Shown here in pieces: positions 1 through 4,681 of a DNA stretch of 11,676 nt (position 1 is its first letter; the number at the start of each line of letters is the position of its first letter). Below the pieces are notes generated by a model, which saw nothing but the letters and a program-made list of their open reading frames with translations, had not been told where the DNA came from and ran no database searches. Source of the stretch: Patescibacteria group bacterium (lineage in GTDB: Bacteria > Patescibacteriota > Gracilibacteria > BD1-5 > UBA2023); NCBI GenBank assembly GCA_030836665.1, contig JAUPLX010000120.1, positions 1 through 11,676 on the forward strand, given 5' to 3'. Made by a program: the position numbers and the translations under genes.

Positions 1-33
1 CATCCGGGGGAATATCTCGAATAGCGAACTCGA

Positions 34-60
34 TTTGCGCGGACGCGGATTTTCTATATT
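34..60 (+). promoter_or_regulatory. Putative promoter of the tRNA-Gln gene
   Basis: A TATATT hexamer at 55-60 fits a -10 box; the predicted start near 67 leaves about 19 nt of leader before the tRNA. The best -35 candidate is TTTGCG at 34-39, only 15 bp upstream and a weak match to TTGACA. Similar TTGCG-type -35 candidates precede the secreted-protein gene and pyrD in this window. The -10 is fairly convincing, the -35 is not. Confidence 0.45.
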
Positions 61-85
61 ATCCCCGGCGCGAGTCGAAGAATAT

Positions 86-160
86 TGGGGATTCGCCAAG
101 TGGTAAGGCAGCGGACTCTGAATCCGCCATTCGGGGGTTCGAATCCCTCATCCCCAGCCA
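86..160 (+). tRNA. tRNA-Gln, anticodon CUG
   Basis: The sequence folds as a complete cloverleaf. The acceptor strand TGGGGAT (86-92) pairs with ATCCCCA (150-156). The D arm has GCC/GGC, the anticodon stem is GCGGA/TCCGC around the loop CTCTGAA giving anticodon CUG, and the T arm carries TTCGAAT. A discriminator G (157) is followed by an encoded CCA (158-160). A first acceptor pair of U-A is typical of bacterial tRNA-Gln. A hairpin terminator follows within ten bases. The 3' part of this gene is partly copied at 346-358. Confidence 0.95.
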
Positions 161-170
161 TCGGATATCA

Positions 171-202
171 AAAAACTCCCGGATGAAAATCCGGGAGTTT
201 TT
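171..202 (+). terminator. Rho-independent terminator after tRNA-Gln (symmetrical)
   Basis: A perfect 14-bp stem, 171-184 with 189-202, closes on the tetraloop GAAA. The core CTCCCGGAT/ATCCGGGAG is flanked by A5 on the left and T5 on the right. It therefore has a U-tract on both strands and could also end minus-strand transcription arriving from the toxin-antitoxin pair at 376-872. Confidence 0.9.
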
Positions 203-214
203 CTGTATCCGAAA

Positions 215-368
215 GGGGATATGACGGGGGATTCGAAACCGCAGCCACACGGTCGAGCGGTGCGAGACCGGGAGAAAGCCGCCGAAGCGGCTTTCCGTGG
301 CAAGGCGTTCCGAACCGTCCGGAGCGTAGCGGAGGCGGGAGGAAAGAATCCCTCATCCGATATTCCCC
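215..368. repeat. Structured non-coding element with partial tRNA 3'-end copy
   Basis: No gene is credible here. The left end (215-234) and right end (346-368) form an imperfect inverted repeat sharing GGGGA, TAT and GGGATTC blocks. Inside is a strong hairpin: GAAAGCCGC (274-282), loop CGAA, GCGGCTTTC (287-295). The right end also carries GAATCCCTCATCC (346-358), an exact 13-base direct copy of 141-153 in the tRNA 3' half, followed by GATAT, which also occurs just downstream of the tRNA. It may be the remnant of insertion at the tRNA 3' end, or a structured RNA. No integrase gene is in the window. Confidence 0.5.
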
Positions 369-375
369 AAACGAC

Positions 376-633
376 TTATTGATACACGTTTTTCCGGTGC
401 CCGACTTTAAGGATCAAGACCTCGTCCCCATTCCTTTCGTAGAGGAAGCGGTAGTTTCCGACACGTAGGCGGTGCGTCGCCGGGAGGAGGTTGGTTACGG
501 CCTTGCTGTTCGTTTCGAGAAGGGTGGAATCCTTCAGCGCTGTTAAAGATTCGACCAAGGATTCCCGAATTTTCGGATCGAACTTCGAAAACGCCTTCTC
601 CGAAGTTTTCGTGAAACGGAACGTTACGACCAT
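376..633 (-). CDS. RelE/ParE-family type II toxin
   Basis: This 85-aa protein starts MVVTFRF and has the compact RelE/ParE layout: an opening strand, a helix-rich middle (T-S-E-K-A-F-S-K-F), then the family's strongly conserved C-terminal half H-R-L-R-V-G-N-Y-R-F-L-Y-E and K-V-G-H-R-K-N-V-Y. Family members are ribosome-dependent mRNA nucleases or gyrase poisons; which applies here cannot be told. The start at 633 is chosen because toxins of this family begin directly with the first strand, and this ATG overlaps the antitoxin's TAA as TAATG. A longer reading from ATG 684 would add 17 residues (MRTPGIEKI...) unlike the family; it appears only if the antitoxin is assumed to stop at UGA. No Shine-Dalgarno is visible, so translation probably depends on coupling to the antitoxin. 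Confidence 0.88.
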   Translation of the reverse strand: MVVTFRFTKTSEKAFSKFDPKIRESLVESLTALKDSTLLETNSKAVTNLLPATHRLRVGNYRFLYERNGDEVLILKVGHRKNVYQ

Positions 634-872
634 TAGACGGAAAACGAGGAAATTCCGGATTTTTTCGATGCCCGGAGTTCTCATACGAGCTTTTCGCGGT
701 TCGCTTCGATTTCGTAAGCTTCCATATAGTCGCTCAAAAAACTTTCGTACCCCGAAAAGAACGGAAGCATGATTCCTTCCGGTTTTCCGTGACGCAAAAC
801 GAGGGAGGGGCTTTTTTTCGTAGCAATTCCGCTCGCGTGCTTTTGGAGTTCGGTAGTAGTGACGAAATCCAT
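633..872 (-). CDS. Phd/YefM-like antitoxin, one UGA read as Gly
   Basis: The N-terminus (MDFVTTTELQKHASGIA) matches the DNA-binding part of Phd/YefM antitoxins, which start with a short strand and then T-E-L-R/Q. The middle S-L-V-L-R-H-G-K-P-E-G-I-M-L-P is the usual strand-turn-strand, followed by the variable toxin-binding tail. With UGA as stop the protein is 63 aa and ends at 681. With UGA (681-683) as glycine it is 79 aa and ends in TAA (633-635), whose last A starts the toxin ATG. The second reading gives the tighter and more natural operon junction. The product should bind the toxin and repress its own promoter; a palindrome lies at 901-910. The leader is only about eight bases long and has no Shine-Dalgarno. 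Confidence 0.82.
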
Positions 873-886
873 TTTATCTATAGTGA

Positions 887-910
887 ATTATATATTCGCA
901 ATCATATGAT
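887..910 (-). promoter_or_regulatory. Promoter -10 and palindromic operator candidate of toxin-antitoxin pair 1
   Basis: On the minus strand TATAAT (892-887) lies 14 bases before the antitoxin ATG, predicting a start near 880. Immediately upstream is the perfect 10-bp palindrome ATCATATGAT (901-910) in very AT-rich DNA, overlapping where a -35 region would be. Antitoxins commonly bind such palindromes to repress their operon. No good -35 hexamer is seen. Confidence 0.5.
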
Positions 911-945
911 ATTTTATATATTTTCAAATCATTTCTCGTACCTTC

Positions 946-1482
946 CTACTGGCAGCAAAGAATCCTTTTCGCGTTCGAGCACGGATCCGACGAAGAAGTG
1001 CTACTGGACCAGAATATGATTCGGTTCGCCCCTCAGGTCGTCCATCCGGAACAATCGACCGATGGCCCGGTTCCGTCATAGAGATACGTGAAGGTATTGT
1101 AGAATCCGATAGTTGGCGGACGCCCGTTCGCGAAATCCGCGGCAGCGCACATTCTCGCTCAGGTTCCGAATTGTGCGGCGCATTTCGCATCGCCTCCGGA
1201 GTATCCGCCGACTCATGCTCCATCGTAGGTAAGGGTGGTGGTACCGACGAACGTTTTCAAGGTTTTTGATTTCAATATCGCCACATCGGCCCTGAGGGTA
1301 TCGACCTCGCCTTTTAAATAATCGATACTGTCGACCATCTTATTCCATTCGTTGACCGAGAGAGGCGTTCCTACCGAGACTTTCGCAGGAAGGCTGAAGG
1401 TTGCCGCATAGGCTACGTAGGCAAAACACGTCATGCATAACGCGATGGCCAATGCCCTTTTTTTCTGAAACATCGCCTTCAT
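946..1482 (-). CDS. Secreted Cys/Gly-rich protein, three UGA codons read as Gly
   Basis: A signal peptide is clear: K-K-R, then A-L-A-I-A-L-C-M-T-C-F-A-Y-V, and the probable cleavage A-Y-A|A. Next comes a short region with S-V-N-E-W-N-K-M-V-D and a helix likely to form a coiled coil (about residues 40-75). The C-terminal domain is Gly- and Cys-rich, with Cys in K-C-A-A-Q, R-M-C-A-A, V-D-C-S, D-P-C-S and a final C-C-Q. The standard code would stop at 1213-1215. Reading UGA as Gly at 1213-1215, 1159-1161 and 1033-1035 gives G-A-G-V-G-G-Y, F-G-T-G-A-R-M-C and W-T-T-G-G-A-N, ending in TAG; total 178 aa. Gly fits, while Trp would not. Function is unknown: probably a cell-surface or appendage-linked domain stabilised by disulfides. 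The start is uncertain (1482, or 1473; ATG 1512 overlaps the -10 box). Confidence 0.75.
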
Positions 1483-1510
1483 CGTCGGGAAATTTACGGA
1501 TATCGGTTTC

Positions 1511-1539
1511 ATTGTATGACGATATCCGACTCCCCGCAA
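1511..1539 (-). promoter_or_regulatory. Putative promoter of the secreted-protein gene
   Basis: On the minus strand TACAAT (1516-1511) lies 17 bp from a weak TTGCGG (1539-1534). Transcription would begin near 1505, which excludes the upstream ATG at 1512 and favours ATG 1482 as the start codon. No Shine-Dalgarno is visible before either codon. Confidence 0.4.
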
Positions 1540-1582
1540 ATCATTCCGGGAAATCCCATTATTTCCCCCATTTTCCAAAACG

Positions 1583-1591
1583 TGCTATAAT
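1583..1591 (+). promoter_or_regulatory. Extended -10 promoter giving a leaderless kinase mRNA
   Basis: TGCTATAAT (1583-1591) is a textbook extended -10 element, and no -35 is evident. Only six bases separate TATAAT from the ATG at 1598, so transcription should begin at or next to the start codon. No Shine-Dalgarno is present. Confidence 0.65.
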
Positions 1592-1597
1592 GCCCCC

Positions 1598-2389
1598 ATG
1601 TCCACCCCCAAACAGCTCGCCGCCGCCGAGCATGTCGCGGCCATCGAAAAAGCGAAACCCCTGACGCTCTCCGGGATATCTTTTCGCGATTTTCTTTTAG
1701 AGCACCACAGGTATCCGGTCATCGCCGTCACCGGACAATCGGGGGTAGGGAAGACCACCTTTACCGACCTGCTCATCGCGCATCTCGAAGAGGCCGTCGG
1801 AAACGACGGCTCCCTTCGTCCGCCGGCCGTTAAAAAGCTCACGGAACTTCCGCAGATGAGCCCGTACCTGCCGATTATCAAGGCGACTTCCGACGGACTT
1901 TCGGACCGGACCCTTTGGGAAAAGAACCAAGAACTTTTCCGTTCCTTGGACGAAGCCATCGTCACTCGGGCATTCCTCGAATCGCAAAATTCGGTCGTAG
2001 TCATGGATTTTTCCATCGTGCAGGTACTCGTGTACGCCTACGTCAAGATCCATGGAAAATCGGGCAAGAAATTCGAGCGCGATTTCAACGCGTCGTTCGC
2101 GAAACTTCCCAAACCCGATTTCGTCGTCCACGTCGGCGCCAAACCCGAAACCGTTCTCGGACGGCTGGAGCGCCGCGGAAGCTATATCGACTCCCAAATC
2201 GTCGCCGTTACCGACGAACTCCACGCTTTCTACGATAGGAACCGTCGCGATATCCTTTCCGAATACTACCGCGACGTCCCGGTCATCCGGGTGGAAACGG
2301 ACGAACTCGATCTCGTGAACGATGCCACTGCCAAAACCGCCGCGACGAAACGCGCGGTCGAAGAAACGCTTCGGCGCATGGCGGCGTAG
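1598..2389 (+). CDS. Deoxynucleoside kinase family protein
   Basis: This 263-aa P-loop kinase carries Walker A G-Q-S-G-V-G-K-T at residues 46-53 after a hydrophobic strand (V-I-A-V-T). A second buried strand V-V-V-M-D-F-S at about 132-138 sits where the family has its D-R-S-type motif. A LID-like arginine cluster follows (G-R-L-E-R-R-G-S-Y). Length and order fit the dNK/dGK/dCK superfamily, which phosphorylates deoxynucleosides to dNMPs in nucleotide salvage. The substrate cannot be decided, and a related thymidylate-kinase-like role is possible. It ends in TAG with no internal UGA. The mRNA appears leaderless. A dCMP-deaminase-like gene lies about 600 bp downstream on the same strand, so a joint role in pyrimidine salvage is plausible. 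Confidence 0.85.
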   Translation: MSTPKQLAAAEHVAAIEKAKPLTLSGISFRDFLLEHHRYPVIAVTGQSGVGKTTFTDLLIAHLEEAVGNDGSLRPPAVKKLTELPQMSPYLPIIKATSDGLSDRTLWEKNQELFRSLDEAIVTRAFLESQNSVVVMDFSIVQVLVYAYVKIHGKSGKKFERDFNASFAKLPKPDFVVHVGAKPETVLGRLERRGSYIDSQIVAVTDELHAFYDRNRRDILSEYYRDVPVIRVETDELDLVNDATAKTAATKRAVEETLRRMAA

Positions 2390-2397
2390 AGACGCTC

Positions 2398-2423
2398 CTC
2401 CGCTTTGTTTTTCGGAGTTTTTT
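2398..2423 (+). terminator. Probable terminator after the kinase gene
   Basis: A short stem CTCCG (2398-2402) / CGGAG (2413-2417) with a 10-nt loop is followed by T6 (2418-2423) and further T-rich sequence. The stem is weak but the U-tract is long and the position just after the stop codon is right. Confidence 0.55.
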
Positions 2424-2473
2424 CTTTGTTTTTCTTTCGTTTCGGAACTATCGTTTTATGGATTTGGCAGGCT

Positions 2474-2500
2474 TTGACTTTGCATGACATGCCGTATAAT
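2474..2500 (+). promoter_or_regulatory. Promoter of toxin-antitoxin pair 2
   Basis: TTGACT (2474-2479) and TATAAT (2495-2500) are near-consensus but separated by only 15 bp; the sigma gene promoter at 9002-9028 has the same short spacing. The predicted start near 2507 leaves about 21 nt of leader with no Shine-Dalgarno. A short inverted repeat GCATGACATGC (2482-2492) lies in the spacer and could be an operator. Confidence 0.65.
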
Positions 2501-2527
2501 GTCTCAGGTATTCGTAACCGAACGACC

Positions 2528-2761
2528 ATGTCCACGATAACGATTCGAAACGTTCCTTCCGTAGAGGTTGAAAAAATTGGAGAATCCGTGGATTTCTCGG
2601 ACGTAAAAATTTCGAGGAAACGGAGCATTTCCAGAGGTACGCTCATCCGTTCTTTGAACGATTCCGATAACGTTTCTTGCGGTCCGTTCGAATGAGAAGC
2701 CGCCATCGAATTCCTTAATCGGATGGCCGAATGAAAATCTCCTTCAAGAAAACGTTCATAA
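2528..2761 (+). CDS. Putative antitoxin with two UGA codons read as Gly
   Basis: This small protein begins MSTITIRNVP, as DNA-binding antitoxins of the ribbon-helix-helix or RelB class often do, and sits directly before a RelE-type toxin. The standard code would stop at 2693-2695 (55 aa). Reading UGA as Gly continues into a helical, acidic tail E-G-E-A-A-I-E-F-L-N-R-M-A-E, a normal toxin-binding segment. A second UGA (2732-2734) overlaps the toxin ATG as ATGA. If it too is Gly, the protein adds K-S-P-S-R-K-R-S and ends in TAA at 2759-2761 (77 aa), overlapping the toxin by 31 bases. The family is tentative; antitoxin role is inferred from size and position. No Shine-Dalgarno is seen. Confidence 0.65.
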
Positions 2762-3000
2762 GACGGTATTCCCAATACCCTTTGAACATACGTGAAAAAG
2801 TCGACGAAAAAATCCGAATGTTTCAAAAGGATCCCTTCGCTCCGAATCTCCGTAATCATGCGCTCCGCGGCGAATACCGTGGATTGAGATCCATTGACGT
2901 AACAGGCGATATTCGTGCCATATTCTACGGATGACCGAATGAAGGCTACGAATTCGTGGAATTCGTAGATATGTGAACGCATAGTCAATTGTACGGGTAA
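2731..3000 (+). CDS. RelE/YafQ-family toxin with two UGA codons read as Gly
   Basis: This 89-aa protein has the YafQ-type RelE pattern: basic first strand and helix (K-I-S-F-K-K-T-F-I-R-R-Y), a central H-A-L-R-G-E-Y-R-G-L-R-S-I-D, then D-I-R-A-I-F-Y. The standard code stops at 2932-2934 and removes the end of the fold. Reading UGA as Gly at codons 68 and 82 restores the last strand E-F-V-E-F-V-D-M and the terminal G-T-H-S-Q-L-Y, which matches the family's C-terminal G-T-H-S motif. Its His (residue 84 here) is a catalytic residue in YafQ. The gene ends in TAA. Members cleave mRNA on the ribosome. Translation is probably coupled to the antitoxin by overlap. Confidence 0.88.
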
Positions 3001-3011
3001 AATTCCCCTCC

Positions 3012-3503
3012 ATGCGCCCCATTGCCGAACCTCTCGAACTTTCCCGAACCGATGCCGTCTACGCCCGCATCGCCGAGCTTGCCAAAACCGCCGGATGCCG
3101 GGATTGGCAATGTGCCGCCGTCATCGTCGACGTGGACGGCAACGTTATCGGGGAAGGAACGAACTGACCTCCGGGAAACCTCGAATCCCAGCGCCGGTGC
3201 GAATGCGATAAGAAGGCTTTGCATCCAAAGGTTTCGGACAAGAGCTGTTGCGTCCATGCCGAACAGCGGGCCGTAATGGACGCGCTCCGGAAAAATCCGG
3301 ATAAGATCCCCGGATCCACGCTCTATTATTGCCGTCTCGGAAAAGACGGGAAACTCGCCCCTTCCGGCGAACCGTGGTGTACCATCTGTTCCAAAATGAC
3401 GCTCGACGCGGGCGTGTCGTATTTCGTGCTGATGAAATCAGAAGGGTACGCCGCATACGCTACCGACGAATACAATCTCCTTTCGTTCGCGTACGCCGGA
3501 TAG
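3012..3503 (+). CDS. dCMP/cytidine deaminase-like zinc enzyme, one UGA read as Gly
   Basis: The 163-aa protein carries the zinc-deaminase signature: C-V-H-A-E (His82 and proton-shuttle Glu84) and P-W-C-T-I-C (Cys123, Cys126). An extra Cys-rich segment R-R-C-E-C-D-K-K before the H-A-E motif resembles dCMP deaminases. UGA at 3165-3167 (codon 52) falls inside G-T-N-x-P-P-G, where related enzymes have N-G-P-P; Gly is the natural residue. With UGA as stop, the protein would end before every zinc ligand. The gene ends in TAG. The likely reaction is conversion of dCMP to dUMP, feeding thymidylate synthesis; a different deaminated base or nucleotide is possible. It starts 11 bases after the toxin stop and has no Shine-Dalgarno. 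Confidence 0.85.
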
Positions 3504-3518
3504 CCCGCGTCCAAAGAA

Positions 3519-3542
3519 AAATCCCCGCCGGAGCGGGGATTT
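3519..3542. terminator. Terminator between the convergent deaminase and pyrC genes
   Basis: The stem ATCCCCGC (3521-3528) / GCGGGGAT (3533-3540), extended by A-T pairs, closes on CGGA. The minus-strand side has the better U-tract (T5 then CTTT), placing it about 33 nt after the pyrC UGA. The plus-strand side has only a short T run. It probably serves mainly pyrC and partly the deaminase. Confidence 0.8.
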
Positions 3543-3574
3543 CGTATTGCGGATTCCTTTCGGTTTCCGGACGT

Positions 3575-4669
3575 TCAGTTTCCTCCTCTCAAGATCCTCT
3601 CCGCCTTCCATTCGATCGTTTTGCCCGCGAGAAGCGGAACGACGACGCCCGATTCGCCGAAGGGATAGTCGGGCGGAACCTCCGACGTTTCCTTCCGGAG
3701 CGTGACGTAGCCTTCGGATACCGGAATCCGGTAGAACGTCGGCCCGGTCTTCGACATGAACCATTCGAAGTTCCCGATGCCGACGCCGCCCTGTCCCGGA
3801 TCGAACGCGCCGGCCCGGTCGAAGACTTCGGCATACATCTCGACCGATTGCGGGGCCGTATAGCACCCCGCGCAGCCGCAAGAAGTTTCCTTGAGGTTTT
3901 TCGGATGCGGCGCGGAATCGGTTCCGGCGAAGAAATTTCCCATGCCGCCAGTCGCCGCCCGGATGAGGACTTCCTGATGGACGTCGCGTTTCAGGATGGG
4001 CAGGCAGTAGAAATGCGGCTGCAGACCCCCCTGGAAGATCGCGTTGCGGTTGAAGAGCAGGTGGTGGGCGGTAATGCTCGCCGCCGTGTTCGGCCCGGCG
4101 CTTTCGACGAACTCGACTCCGTCCTTGGTCGTGATGTGTTCGAGGACGATGCGGAGGTTCGGGAAAGTTTCCCGTATTTTCCGGAGGTAGCGGTCGATGA
4201 AGACCGCTTCCTTGTCGAAGACGTCGACCGAGGGGTCGGTGACTTCGCCGTGTATGCAAAGCACGATGTCGAGACGTTCCATGGCCTCGAAGATGCCGTA
4301 GGCCTTTTCGACGTCGGGAATTCCCTCGGACGAATTGGTGGTCGCGCCGGCGGGATAGAGCTTGCAGGCGACGACCTTTCCTTCGGAACCCGCGAGTTCG
4401 AGCAGCTCGTCGCTCCCCGTAGTTTCGGTGAGGTAGAGCGTCATGAGCGGGTCGAACGGCGAGCCCGACGGAACGTAGGACAATATCCGTTCGCGATAGG
4501 CGAGGGCTTCCGCCACCGTCTTCACCGCCGGTTTCAGGTTCGGCATGACGATGCCGTTCCCGAAACGCGAAGCGATGTGCGGAACGGTGGTCCTGAGGGC
4601 TTCGCCGTCACGGAGATGGACGTGCCCGTCGAACGCGGTATGGATGATGATCGGGGTTATTTGGGTCAT
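3575..4669 (-). CDS. pyrC: Dihydroorotase, class II (PyrC)
   Basis: The zinc amidohydrolase motifs of bacterial PyrC are all present: G-H-V-H-L-R-D-G (His16, His18), M-P-N-L-K-P, the lysine to be carboxylated in C-K-L-Y-P-A-G-A-T-T-N-S-S (Lys103), I-H-G-E (His140), L-E-H-I (His178) and G-T-D-S-A-P-H (Asp251) followed by the class II segment C-G-C-A-G-C. It catalyses the carbamoyl-aspartate/dihydroorotate step of pyrimidine synthesis. At 364 aa it is close to the usual length and ends after G-K-T-I-E-W as expected. Its start has an AGGAGG Shine-Dalgarno seven bases upstream and lies 12 bases after pyrD. The stop is UGA, although UGA is sense elsewhere in the window; reading on in frame meets no TAA/TAG before the terminator. 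Confidence 0.95.
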   Translation of the reverse strand: MTQITPIIIHTAFDGHVHLRDGEALRTTVPHIASRFGNGIVMPNLKPAVKTVAEALAYRERILSYVPSGSPFDPLMTLYLTETTGSDELLELAGSEGKVVACKLYPAGATTNSSEGIPDVEKAYGIFEAMERLDIVLCIHGEVTDPSVDVFDKEAVFIDRYLRKIRETFPNLRIVLEHITTKDGVEFVESAGPNTAASITAHHLLFNRNAIFQGGLQPHFYCLPILKRDVHQEVLIRAATGGMGNFFAGTDSAPHPKNLKETSCGCAGCYTAPQSVEMYAEVFDRAGAFDPGQGGVGIGNFEWFMSKTGPTFYRIPVSEGYVTLRKETSEVPPDYPFGESGVVVPLLAGKTIEWKAERILRGGN

Positions 4670-4681
4670 GGTTCCTCCTAG

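Noticed and set aside
376..684. Toxin start at ATG 684 (102 aa)
   Set aside because: The extra 17 residues do not resemble the family, and the reading depends on the antitoxin stopping at UGA; ATG 633 overlaps the antitoxin TAA.
924..1223. Separate 99-aa minus-strand gene downstream of the secreted-protein signal segment
   Set aside because: It is the wrong frame of the same region; with UGA as Gly the secreted protein covers this stretch.
2266..2988. 240-codon minus-strand frame opposite toxin-antitoxin pair 2
   Set aside because: The plus strand encodes recognisable toxin and antitoxin with a near-consensus promoter; the minus frame has no family features.
3329..4681. Long plus-strand open frame of 450 codons opposite pyrC
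   Set aside because: It is antisense to an unmistakable pyrC, has an Arg/Asp-rich low-complexity composition and no family features; it is a shadow frame.
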